NCBI GenBank assembly: GCA_001579985.1
Contig: LRSR01001004.1
Coordinates: 1-29,527, forward strand
Source: Hypsibius dujardini
Lineage: Eukaryota > Tardigrada > Eutardigrada > Parachela > Hypsibiidae
Reading direction: 5' to 3'
Length of the DNA: 29,527 bases
The notes under the pieces are model-generated. The model did no database searches, was not told the DNA's origin, and saw only the letters and a program-made list of their open reading frames with translations. Within the stretch, counting starts at the first letter, position 1. The number at the start of each line of letters is the position of its first letter. The translations under genes were made by a program, and so were the position numbers. Positions 1 through 10,112 of this stretch are shown here, piece by piece.

Positions 1-256
1 ATGACATCGTCACGAGTCAGCAGCATCAATGCCGCACCATCGATACACTGTAAATCCCCAAACGAATCGATTATCAAATATTTTCTTTTTATATATCCCA
101 GCATCTGCTGTTCGTTTTAAATCAATGGTCTGTCAGTCTGTCGGCCTGTCTGTCTGACTTCTGGTCGGCAGTTCTGTCAATTTGTCTGCCTGCGTGCTTG
201 CCTGCCTACCTCTCTGTCTGAATTCCAAAGTGTCTGTGTTTCAATTTGTCTGTTCG

Positions 257-335
<79 letters not shown>

Positions 336-1984
336 GACTGTCTGTCTGTCTGTCTGTCTATCCTTCTGCCCATCCATTTGTCTGTCTGTCTGGATCTCAG
401 TCAGCCGATCTGCATATCGATCTATGTCATATCCGTACTACGTCCATATGTTTATCTCACTGTGGATAAGTAATAGTGATCACTAACCATTGTCAACGCT
501 TACCTGTTGCTTAATGCAAGCAGCAAAATCATGCAGCGCCTTTGCCTCAAACTTTGCAGCTACTTCTTCCACGGTCCATGAAACAATCTGTTGAACCAGT
601 TCCGGTGTCTTTTTGGGCGGTAGGCCCTCATAGAAGGAGTCGACGGCTCGAATCACAAGGTCTCTTTTGGTCATCGAACCGAACAGGTTCTTGTCAAGCG
701 GACTACAGAAACGAAACAGAAACGACAGTTGCTTAACTATGGTTGGAACAATCCACAAAGGATGATCTTTGAAACAGCTCATAAATGATGAATGTGTTGT
801 ATACGCACTTTGTCGGTCCTAGGTGGTGCCACGTGACGTTATCCGGAATGCGAGGTTTTTCTGCGGCCAAAGAATCAGATTGTTAAAAATGCCAGTTTAA
901 CATGCAGATTGCCTGAACGATCGGATCACCTCCAGAACCTGCCCACCTTTGGTTTCTTTGAATGGAATCGCCTTCTGCAGCAACCGCTTGGCTTTCAACG
1001 CGGCATTCTTCCTTTCGCGCCGCATGGCGTGCAATGCCTTTTTCGGCACTGCCGTGATCTTCTTTGTTGATTTGCAATCAGCACAACGCCACTCTTCAAG
1101 ATGACCAATATATACTGATTAATTGACCGAAACATAATTGAGCAGAGAGACAGGCAAACAGACAGACAGGCAAACAGACAGACAGGCAAACAGACAGGCA
1201 AACAGACAGACAGGCAAACAGACAGACAGGCAAACAGACAGACAGCCAAGCAAACAGACAGGCAAACAGACAGACAGTCAAGCAGACAGACAGGCAACAG
1301 ATAGACAGACAGCCAAGCAAACAGACAGGCAAACAGACAGACAGCCAAGCAGACAGACAGGCAGACAGACAGTCAAGCAGACAGAAACACCAACCCTTTG
1401 AGGCCTGTTCCAACGTCACCGGGGGAGTGTGGCACGTCAAGTGAAACGAGTTGTCACACCGAACACAAACCACGAGATCCTAAACCAAAGTAAGAATAAT
1501 ACGTCTAGTTATTAGTAATGCATGGAAATGGCATTCACGATGTGTGGGAAGGAGGAGGAGAATGCGAGAGCAACTGACGGGGTCATCGCCGAGTATTCCG
1601 GTGTTGCAGATTTTGCAGCGTTTACACTGCATGCACTTGTAGTTGCCGTCCACGGCGTCCACCGTCTCCGCGGAGTATCCTCCGCAGTTGGGATGTGCTA
1701 GAAATAACATAAAGACTCCATGTTGACACTTGCCGTCGTGCCTCATCATAAAAAAACCGTCGTTGGTGCCAAATGAAAAATTAATTCACAAAACCACAAT
1801 GCCAGACAGACAGACACATACTGGCATAATTGCAGGACGTGCATTCCAGGAGTACACCGAGACGAGCCAGCTGTGGTCCTTGCTGATCGACACACTCCAG
1901 GCAGTGCCGACTCTTCTTCTTCTGCGAAGTGTGATCCAATTTTACTGCACGGCTAGTATTCGCTGCTTTCCAGTCCAAGGATCT
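1..1984 (-). CDS. Double PHD finger + SAM domain chromatin protein (partial, runs off left edge)
   Basis: Seven exons in transcription order: 1984-1822, 1697-1579, 1479-1395, 1093-947, 860-809, 702-504 and 47-1. All have GT/AG ends and phases that match (1,0,1,1,2,0). The first two exons give a PHD finger (CLEC..CTSC..HPNCGGY..YKCMQCKRC). The next give a second finger closely abutting it (CKIC..DLVVCVRCDNSFHLTC..WRCADC), the tandem arrangement of the DPF/PHF10/KAT6 type that reads acylated histone H3. A basic, alanine- and lysine-rich linker follows. The last two exons make a SAM domain start (QQIVSWTVEEVAAKFEA ... IKQQ then CIDGAALMLLTRDDV), cut by the window edge. SAM domains usually mediate polymerisation or pairing. 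No start codon lies in frame at the 5' end, so upstream exons exist; the nearest are the COMMD2-like ones, in matching phase. The 947 donor (GTGGGC) is weak; a nearby alternative changes a few residues. I do not recognise a named orthologue. Confidence 0.8.
125..385. repeat. CTGT/CCTG microsatellite in an intron of the PHD/SAM gene
   Basis: Degenerate then perfect (CTGT)n and (CCTG)n tetranucleotides fill most of the intron between exons 702-504 and 47-1. Open frames across it are repeat artefacts. Confidence 0.95.
1139..1388. repeat. GACAGGCAAACA-type microsatellite forming almost a whole intron
   Basis: Interspersed CAGA/CAAA/CAGG tetranucleotides make nearly the whole 301-base intron between the second PHD finger exon (ends 1395) and the next exon (starts 1093). 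Only the splice sites and about 45 bases at one end are unique sequence. Confidence 0.95.
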
Positions 1985-2239
1985 CTTGAGATTTGAAAGC
2001 GAAACGTATGATGAAAAAAACAAACACTTCCGGGTTAGTATTTTTAAACTAAGAAGTAAAACAGAAAATTGTTCCAGTAACAGTAAAAAATTCACTAAAA
2101 TTTTCGTTGAGTTATTTTTTTAGCAATTTCCTTTTGAAAAAAATAAAAAGAAGTCACATATTAAAGTAATGAATGAATCAATCTACACTGGATCCACTAC
2201 TACTGTACGCACTACACCAGTTGATGTGATGGGACTAAC

Positions 2240-3276
2240 CTCCACACCGAAACTCGAATCAGTTGCCTGCAAACGAGTGGTCTCAGACGTCGCACCCCGG
2301 ATTAACGACCGAATTTCCCGTCGCGATTCACCAAGCGTAGCGGCCAACATCTCCGCCTGGTCTGACTGTAATCCAGCCAATGTCAAGGAGGCTCGTAGAT
2401 CATCGGGCTGAACCTGTGTACAAGCAAGAACCAAACCAAAACCGTCAGTGCTTCACTTTCATCCAATCAGTCAATCCAGCGACCAATCAATCAATAAAGT
2501 GGTCTCTGAGCAGCATCTGTGTAAGAGTCCGTATTATCACGTATTTTTTGACATCGTAGCGCTTCCTTTTTGACAATGTAAAAAGTACCTAAAATATGTT
2601 TTCTGAGAGAGGATTCAAAATGGATCAGACTGGTTGCTACAACTTTCTGTCAGGACTCATGGACAAAAACTAAGTCCCACGGTCTGCGAACAAAAATAAA
2701 TCCTGTTGAAATAGTTGTGTCAATACGAACACTCCAAATCAACGACTCAAACTTCAATCAAATAGTTAAATATTTTAATATATGATATGAAACAAACAAT
2801 TAATAATGATGAATCAATCAGTGAACGGACTGATCCCATTCATTCTAAGGCACATCTATTTCGAATCAATCAATCAATCTATCAAACAATCACCATTGGG
2901 CCGAATCGATCAATCAATCCATTGAACAATCACCATTGGGCCGAATCAATCAATCAATCAATCTATTAAACAATGACCATTGGGCCGAATCAATCAATCA
3001 ATCCATTGAACAATCACCATTAAGGTAGAAGTTCCCGTTCCGTACCTCCGCTTTTACGGCCTCCTTCAAAAGCGCACTAATCGCCTCCAACGTGGTCTGC
3101 AGTTTTTCCGGTGGCCAGTCTAACTTCTTCGCTGTCCTCTCAATCATTCTGACATGCGGACCACCACGGAGCAGATTCAACGCCATTTTGCAGAATTCCC
3201 ACGCCGTGTCGAGATCCACTTCGTGGAGGGTCAGCAGTTGCGCCTGACGCTGAGTGTCCAGCGCAAAGGCAGCCAT
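2240..3276 (-). CDS. COMMD2: COMMD2-like protein, N-terminal exons
   Basis: Two exons, 3276-3046 (77 codons, ATG at 3276) and 2413-2240 (58 codons), joined in phase 0 (GAG|gtacgg, acacag|GTT). The product tracks remembered human COMMD2 from its first residues: HEVDLDTAWEFCKMALNLLR against PQVDSAVVAEFGRIAVEFLR, then an AARKL-like block and a second-exon block ESRREIRSLI against DNRKEIRTIL. COMMD proteins form the heteromeric ring of the Commander complex, which recycles endosomal cargo. The C-terminal COMM domain (about 65 residues in human) is not seen after the donor at 2239. The next downstream exon in phase is 1984-1822, which begins RSLDW and soon enters PHD fingers. So the gene is a COMMD2 whose last exon I failed to find, a truncated paralogue, or the 5' part of a fused transcript. 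Reading through the 2239 donor meets a stop near 2183. Confidence 0.72.
2862..3022. repeat. Tandem minisatellite, 40-44 base unit
   Basis: Four units each containing CAATCACCATTGGGCCGAAT or a close variant plus (AATC)n, with landmarks at about 2891, 2931, 2975 and 3015. It lies in the COMMD2-like first intron and ends 23 bases from its donor. Confidence 0.9.
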
Positions 3277-4176
3277 GTTTCACGGGCAAACAATTAAATC
3301 TCATCAAAAGAATCAAACAAAAATACGGCAGGTGGCATTTTTCTGATTTGAGCACGGATATCAATAAAACCGGTACAAGACGATCACTCCCAAAAATTGG
3401 ATTGCCCTGGAATTGGATGAAGAATAAACGGAATTAGTCCAACTAAAGTTACTGTATGAGTTACTCATACAGAGAAATTTGTGGAAAGGGATTCAGTGCG
3501 TGGATACTGGATGGCCCATTAGCCGTTGACACCGGCAGGGCTAAAACCCATGAATGGAACTCCATTGAAGCTGGAATTCCAAGTGCCAAACAGGGGTCCT
3601 GGAGATGGAACGTGGAATTCCATGGAAGCCGTCCGACTTCAGCTTGGGGAGAGACAACGCTGCCCAGGGACGGCTAAGTCCTGCGCCCACCTTCCAGCCC
3701 TCACCAAAACCATTTCCATGATTTCATGGAATTGAGCAGAATTCCAACAGTTCCCTTTCAAGCTTGACCAGCACTGCACGCATTTTCCGTTTGTTCATTT
3801 TTTGCATAAAGAGCAAATTGGACTAGGAACAAAAAGTTTCATGACACTCGCCCAGCATCGTTAAAAAAAGATTCTGTGCGCCCATGTACAGTTCACTTCT
3901 TCTAGCCAAGCGCCAAGCGCCAAGCAAAACTAAAACCAAACCAAAAGTCGGCGCGGCAAAGTTTGGCAAGATAAAAATAGTACACGTGGACGTCTGGTCT
4001 GGTGCACTATAAAAAGTGCCAAAAATCACAAAAACATCCCAAAACTGTTCGGCGCAGCTGCCGGTCGCTTTCTTCATGCGGACTCGCTCGTCATCATGCG
4101 GGCTCGCTCGTCGTCATGCCAGCTCGCTCGTCGTCATGCGGGCTCGCTCGTCGGGGATCACACAACCCAATACCAG
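3277..4176. other. Intergenic spacer between COMMD2-like start and VAP stop
   Basis: No supported gene. 3430-3735 has several GGAATTCCA-like words and short open frames that resemble no family. A tandem repeat lies at 4082-4155. Promoter and 3' UTR signals for the two flanking minus-strand genes should be here, but I see no clear polyadenylation signal. Confidence 0.5.
4082..4155. repeat. Short tandem repeat, about 20 base unit, just downstream of VAP stop
   Basis: About four units of GCTCGCTCGTCGTCATGCGG with single-base variants. They begin about 20 bases past the VAP stop codon, so they probably lie in its 3' UTR. Confidence 0.85.
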
Positions 4177-6196
4177 CTAGACGCTCAGGACAACCTTGAT
4201 CAGATGGATGCCGACGTAGAGGACGATAATAGCAAATCCGATTGTGAAGATATTCCATTGAGACGCAAAATGGGAGGCGTTGCTGCTTTCGTGTTGGAGG
4301 GCCATCAGACGATCCACCTGAAAAAAAAACAGAACAGGAGGGGAGTCTTCAATCACATTATCCAGTGCCCGGTTATTCGTAATACGAAATAGAACGAATT
4401 TCAGCTGAAGTCAAGATTTTCCATTCAATTTAGAAATATTTGAATCTAAAATAAACATTCTGTTGCTCCGTTCTCTGAATCAAATTTGAATTAAAGTCAC
4501 CGTGCCGATTTAAAATGGTTTTACAGCTTATAAATTAAATTAAATTAAAAATCAACACGTAATCAGGCGTCGGATTTTAAATTAACCAATTATTTGATTC
4601 AAAATAAAAAGCCTATTTTGATCCGTTTTAAATCGCTATTCAAATTAATCTAAGTCTAAAAAACAATAATACGAATGCAGTAGGACATACCTTGATATTG
4701 ATGGCTTCAAGCTTCTCCAAAATAACCACCGCATTCGATTCGGATGAGTAGGGCGCTGGAGGGTGGTCACCGCCGTGGTCGCCGGTGGAATTGGAATTGT
4801 TCTCCAGCAAAGAGATGCAACAGCGCAGCCGGTGTTGTTCCACGGACTCCTCCTCCGAATCGTCGGTCGCCGCCTTCTGCCAGTACTCAATCAGCTCGTT
4901 CTGACTCTGAGGCGCTTCCTCTAAAGCTCGACTCATGATGAGAAATTTGTCGCGCTGCGCAGTGGTTAGGAAGCCTGAAAGTCAAGCGCAAGGCGACAAC
5001 ATCAGACAATGTTGATCATGATTCTTGGTGTGCGTTACCGTATGCTCCCGATCTCAAGGGACAGCTAAGCCCCGCCTCCCTCGGTATGGCCCTGCACTTG
5101 ATTGAAGGTTTAATCTGATTCACTCTTCTCTGATTGGCTCCTTTCGTACAGCTTACTCATTCTGCTCGATTTATTGATTCGTAGGAGATTTCCTCCTCGT
5201 TGATTGTTTGATTGTACAGTTGTGCTTTCCGTATATTTGTCCCTACAGTGGTAATTTGGTGAAGGGCGCTGAATAAGCACGGCCCGGGTTGGTTAAAATT
5301 TACGGGTAGGGCAGAAAACTGTCCCTTGAAATCGCGAGCATACGGTACGTTCTTCGCTTATGAATAACATACCTGAATTGACGGTGATTTCAACAGTCCG
5401 TTGTCCAGCTGTGAAGCACATGAACGAAATGTTTAGTTCCATCTTCAGTTCTAGCACAAGTGTTATTTAAACTATCTAACGAATATTTTAAGTGATTCAA
5501 AAAGCGGCTTATAACTTAAAATAAAATATTTTTTTCAGTGGATATCATGTAAACAAACGAATGTCGATCGTCCAACGAATATCAGGACCAGCCAAGTCAT
5601 TAAAAAAAATAAAGAAGCACTAGTAATTAAACGATTAAAATGCTTTGCTTTTTCCTACGGAAAGCAAAATGAAGTGCTCGCCCCTCACCAGGCTAGAGAG
5701 CTGCATGCGGCACATTGCAATACGTTAAATGATCAATCAAGCAATCAGTCAGTAAATGACTAAAAGCGTGCATAAAATCTGCGATTCATTAAGTAATCAA
5801 TCAATTGAATCAAGCCCTTGAACCCACACAATAAAGCCAACACATTCAATTCAACAATCAACCGATTCAACAATCAACCAAGACCGTAAACAGCCACGCA
5901 CCAACCTGGTTCGATGCATCCGAAACTGGGCTTGACGCGGAACTTTTCCGGCGCGGTGGTTTTCACTTTGAAGGCCACAAAGGCATTGGATGTGTTGGTA
6001 AGGGTGATGATGTCGCTGGTCTCCCGATCTGAGCCCTTATTCACAAAGACGAGCTGATCGCCAGGTCTTCAAACATGAAAGAAAAAACACCACTGCTTTC
6101 TTGTGCATTCCAATAATAACAGATGATTTTGCCTCCTCACTGAATATTCAAGTGTCGTCCCTGATGCTCCGTCGGCTCGGCTGACGCGTTGGGCAT
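4177..6196 (-). CDS. VAP: VAP, ER membrane contact-site tether (MSP domain + C-terminal anchor)
   Basis: Five exons, 6196-6141, 6066-5906, 5408-5373, 4974-4691 and 4317-4177, sum to 678 nt: 225 aa plus TAG. All junctions are in phase. The MSP domain (about residues 15-125) carries the family block FKVKTTAP (51-58). The FFAT-binding strand reads DKFLI with Lys94 kept and Leu96 in place of the usual Met. The motif YWQKA..RLRC follows, matching human VWKEA..KLRC. The last exon encodes a tail anchor (about 203-224, ITIG-like start then FAIIVLYVGIHLI). VAP binds FFAT-motif proteins and tethers the ER to other membranes for lipid transfer. The ATG at 6196 is chosen because it gives MPNASAEP.. then NIQPGDQLVF, aligning with the normal VAP N-terminus. 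The linker between MSP and anchor (about 126-200) is short, acidic, Asn/Ser-rich and has at most a brief helical stretch, where VAPs usually have a coiled coil. Confidence 0.9.
4318..4690. other. VAP last intron
   Basis: AT-rich intron with a short TTAAA-rich run near 4535-4555. Nothing else recognised. Confidence 0.7.
5036..5347. mobile_element. MITE with TACCGTATGCTC ends, in a VAP intron
   Basis: A 312-base non-coding element. The left end TACCGTATGCTCCCGATC and the right end, read in reverse, TACCGTATGCTCGCGATT are inverted copies about 28 bases long, continuing into TCAAGGGACAG on both sides. A TA dinucleotide at each edge suggests Tc1/mariner-type insertion. No transposase. Confidence 0.8.
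5409..5905. other. VAP second intron
   Basis: Spacer of about 500 bases between MSP exons. Contains AATCAATC-type short repeats (5730-5880) and no other recognised feature. Confidence 0.6.
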
Positions 6197-7503
6197 CTTC
6201 CGTTGCGGGCTCTTCTCGTGGCGATCGGATCGCGCAACGGCGGATCCGCTCTGATAATCCCGAACACAGGAGAGATTATTCAGTTTTTTGGTTACGTATT
6301 CATGAGCAAGAAAGATGGAGCTGGCATTCTGCAAGTCCACTTACCGAATAGTTTTCGTTCGTCATTGCTCCTGAATCCTGATAATGTTGTAAGAAAAGCA
6401 AAAATGATTGCCAATCGAAGTGCCGAACTATCGTGTCTCCACTGAAGAAAAAGTGTTCACAAGATCAAGGAAAAAACTGAAAGGAATTAGCAAATTAATG
6501 ATTGCGCCGTACGTGTTAAGGATAGCATTCATTTTTTTACTGCAGTTGATAGATTCATTTTAGGCACCCTATGGCCTAAATACAGAATTTGCTGTTTCGT
6601 TCTTCGACCTTGCTTCTCCGTTCCCAAAGCTAGCTTTTCTGTTCTTAAACCTTGCTTTTTCGTTCTCAAAACCAGCTTTTTCGTTCCTAAACCTTGATTT
6701 TCCATTCGTCTCAGCTTCGTCTCCTTGGGCCCCTATATGCTCTTTGACGGAGCCTCACCACATTAGGGCCTAGGGTGCCTAAAATCAATCTATCAACTGC
6801 AGGCAAAATGGAATTTTATCCTTATTACACACGGCGGCGGCGCAAACATTATTAATTTGCAAATTCCGTTCTAATAAAGATTCTATATTCTTTGAGGGTC
6901 CGCCTTTTACATCACTAGCCGCCCTAAGCCCCTTGCCTCTCTCCAGCCACTATTAACTGGGCAGTGTCCCAGTTCCGATCCGCCATCCGTGGTTCTTCAA
7001 CGACAACGAACGACACTAACGACTCAACGTTTTGGGATCAGTGGCAGATGATTCCACCACCTATCGCTATGAGATTGATTAAAGTATGGCGACTTTATGT
7101 CATCATTGAACCGGACGAAAAAATATAACTTCTTGACAACAGAATCAGTTTCTCATCAAGAGCCGATAATGAGGAACGTGAAGAGAAACAGAGAGGTCTG
7201 TGTGCATATACCGATATGTAGATCGAAAAGCATTTATGGACAAGCGTCATAAAAAAACGGCTGGACAAGTGGACATAGATTAACACAGAGCGGACTGCTT
7301 CTCCACTTCCGCAAGATTTATTGTGCGAAAAAAATCGATGTTTCAAGCAAGGCAACAAATACGCGGAAGTGATTTGCCTTGAAGAAGGTGCTGCTTCCAT
7401 CGCCGACATTTGTCGGTTAGCTGCCGAGTAATATCACTACGCTGGAGCATCACCACCTAGAATAAGGAAACTGGTTCACCGTTTTTCCTGCACAGCGCAC
7501 GGC
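6197..7503. other. Intergenic region between VAP start and XRCC4-like stop
   Basis: Holds one inverted-repeat element (6540-6802) and otherwise no supported coding sequence. An alternative 3' exon of the XRCC4-like gene could begin near 7458. The frame at 6203-6445 on the plus strand lies partly over VAP sequence and matches no family. Confidence 0.5.
6540..6802. mobile_element. Inverted-repeat element with internal tandem repeats
   Basis: About 40-base terminal inverted repeats start CTGCAGTTGATAGATT at both ends and continue through TTTTAGGCACCCTA and GGCCTAA with few differences. The interior (6590-6720) is a degenerate tandem array around GCTTTTTCGTTCTTAAACC. Non-coding, 263 bases. Target duplication is unclear. 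Confidence 0.8.
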
Positions 7504-8622
7504 TTATACACCTAGAAACCGTAAAGGACGATTGTGAATACGCGCGGTTCGCTTACTAAGTGCGTCCTTGACGTAATCCGCCTTCGAATTGACAAGCAAC
7601 GTCGCCTGAAGTTCAGAAGCACAAAGATAGGAATGATTAATCTCGAGATCAACACGTTAATCAGACGAAAATTACCGCAAAATATCAGGCAACCCATTAT
7701 TATTCCTTGAATAATAACATCAGCAAGGACATCAGTCACATAAGCACAAAATGATTCCTTCAATCAATCAATCACTCACCCCAGTCACATAACCGCAAAA
7801 TGATTCCTTCAATCAATCAATCAATCCACCACTCACTACGGACACAACCGCAAAATAATTCCTTCAATCAATCAATCCACCACTCACCCCAGTCACATAA
7901 CCGCAAAATGACTCCTTCAATCAATCAATCCACCACTCACCCCAGTCACATAACCGCAAAATGATTCCTTCAATCAATCAATCAATCCACCACTCACCAC
8001 GGACACAATCTTCTGGTATTCCGCCTGCCGGACTGGCCCGATTTCCTTCGCATTCTGCAGCGCTTCCCGAAATCCGCCCTTCTCCTTTTCCAGAGATTCC
8101 GTCAAACTTTTCCGCTTTCCCGTCAACTTCGTCGAGTGCTTTAGCGCCAATTTCATGGCTCTTATTGCAGCCTCACCCGACAGAGTTATCTTCGACAGGA
8201 CCAACGACCCCAAATCGACCGCCCCGCCATCCGATCCACTGCTACGGCTCCACGAAAGAGTCAGCACGGGTTTTTGTGCCCTAGATTTCCTCTCCGAGGT
8301 TACAGCGTACGGGCGACCGGAAGTGAAAGCACGATGCGTCTCAGTGCAGAATTCTTCCCACGATTGATCAGTACTCTCCAGCAAATTCGCCAGCTCCTGC
8401 CCTTCGACTGCAAATCACAAAGCATCGTCAGAGAGGGTCGTCAGCATTCTAAATAAAAAAAATCAACTCACGTTGGCCGGACCAGCAGTCTTCCTCATCC
8501 CAAGCGTGGATCCTGATTGCGTTTTGGGGCTCTTGGAGAAATTCCGTCAGTACCGCGTAGGGAAAGTTCTCGATGGTGATTTCACATACAAATTCATGGG
8601 GCGTTGAATTGTCTACATCCAT
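7504..8622 (-). CDS. XRCC4: XRCC4-like end-joining protein (head domain + coiled coil)
   Basis: Three exons, 8622-8472, 8407-7998 and 7605-7504, sum to 663 nt: 220 aa plus TAA, phases 1 and 0. By eye the order of landmarks fits human XRCC4: a beta-rich head with DCWSGQLEGQEL (human AWTGTVSESEI), then DLGSLVLSKI (human RLGSFNLEKV), then a long charged helix with many Lys/Glu, then ATLLVNSKADYV (human FILVLNEKKTKI, the part contacting DNA ligase IV). XRCC4 scaffolds ligase IV in non-homologous end joining. The product is much shorter than human XRCC4 (336 aa) and lacks the long phosphorylated tail; PAXX, another member of the superfamily, is about this size and is the main alternative. The start is the first ATG (MDVDNSTP). 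A possible donor inside exon 3 (CTTA|gtaagc, at about 7553-7552) could join to an exon near 7458, ending after a few codons. The second intron starts in a minisatellite that repeats its donor. Confidence 0.6.
7757..8000. repeat. Minisatellite, 51-57 base unit, carrying repeated 5' splice sites
   Basis: About five tandem units of CTTCAATCAATCAATC, CCACCACTCACC and CAGTCACATAACCGCAAAAT. Each unit contains CACTCAC (7773, 7830, 7881, 7934, 7991), which on the minus strand reads GTGAGTG, the donor of the XRCC4-like second exon. The array begins at that splice site and runs into the intron. Confidence 0.92.
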
Positions 8623-9337
8623 GTTTGAGTGCGACAATCACGAACGAACGGGATGCGCGATGAGGAGACCAAACCAAGGGAGTGGAACCGTGAAATGAGC
8701 TTGGCGAAAAATCAGTCTTGCTTTTCTGCGTTTTGACAATATCACTACTGAATCAGCTGTCTGTGGCGAGCCACATGACGCAAATCAGCGTGTTACTGTA
8801 TCTGGCGAGCAGAGTCAGTCAAAACCCAAGTTGAATCAAGAGAACTGAACTAATTTATGTGAGAACTGGGTGATTCCGGTATTCCCAATTTTTTTCAAGC
8901 GATAAAACAGCCATGCATCGACCCAGCGAACCATACGAGTAAAAAAAACTTTTTATGAGTTATCTCTGGCAACCGGCAAACTAGCAGAATGAGCAACGGA
9001 GTTTTTAGTAGAAGACACTAAAGAGAACTCATGAGAAAAGTCAACAGAACACAGCCCGTTCCATCGAAAAATCTATTACAACGGCCTCGCATTGGCCAAC
9101 TAATAATCTTAATGAATATACAAAAAAGGAAACAAAACAAAGAACTCCATTTATCACGACTATTCCGCTACCACCAGATCATTCCTTAGTTAAAAACAAC
9201 AATTACGATCAGACTAACAAACCAGCGAGCAATGACTCACTAATTAATTAATTAATCAATTAATACAAAGATGAACACAAAAATCCTGCACGAATTGCAT
9301 TCAAACAGCATAGTCCGCGCCAGAGGTGGCTGTGGAT
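8623..9337. other. Intergenic region between XRCC4-like start and chromo-barrel stop
   Basis: No gene, RNA or repeat recognised beyond a short TTAATTAA-rich run near 9240-9265. It should contain the XRCC4-like promoter on the minus strand. Confidence 0.5.
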
Positions 9338-10061
9338 CTAACAGAAGGCGTTGAATATCCCACTTCCAGACAGGCTGCTGGTGGTTGCTTGTGTTTGTTG
9401 TGCCGCGGCTTCACCAGCATGTTCAGTTCCAGACAGGCTGCTGGTGGTTGCTTCCGTTTGTTGTGCCGCGGCTTCACCAGCATGTTCCACTGCAACGGTG
9501 CCGAGCTGGTCAGCAGTCGGAGGGGATTTCTTTGGACGACCCACTCTGCTGACCACGGGCACATCGTCCCGCCTCCGGTACACTTTCCCATTGAGCAACT
9601 CAGATTGAGGGGGAGCCGGTACTGCGGAGGGAACAGGAATATGAACGCAAGGAGTGGTATCAGGACGTCCACAGAACTCTTGGAATGAGATAGTCTCTCC
9701 GGTGTGTTGACGCCAGCGCCGTTCCAGTTCCGTGTAGAGTTCGTCCGTCAAAAACCAAACACCCAGGCCCATTGCTTCTTGCTTTGTTGGCTTTGGCATA
9801 TGCATCCTGTGTCAAAATGGCAAAATCGGTTTTAGTTTCAATGTGAATGTAGCTTTTTACAACTTCAAAGAAAGTTTTCTCTTTTCCGATGAATTTTTGC
9901 TTCTTTTTATCTATCTGCCAACCCATCTGATTACCTAACTGCTTGCCTCTGTCTGTGTCCGTCTATCTGTCTGTCTGTCTGCCTGTCTGTCTGTCTGTCT
10001 GTCTGCCTGTCTGCCTGCCTGCCTGCCTACCTGCCTGCCTACCTGCCTGCCTACCTGCCTA

Positions 10062-10112
<51 letters not shown>

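Noticed and set aside
177-473. Open frames of repeating RQTD or CLSV residues on both strands
   Set aside because: They are translations of the CTGT microsatellite, which has no stops in some frames; the same applies at 995-1473, 9935-10638, 23288-23602 and 24379-24892.
6203-6445. 80-codon plus-strand frame
   Set aside because: It starts just upstream of VAP exon 1 on the opposite strand, has no family match and no splice context.
7757-8000. Possible CRISPR-like array of regular repeats
   Set aside because: Units are fully tandem with no unique spacers, and the DNA is eukaryotic and intronic.
9326-9688. 120-codon plus-strand frame over the chromo-barrel last exon
   Set aside because: It is the opposite strand of a five-exon chain with matching phases; the frame stays open because of the GC-rich coding repeat.
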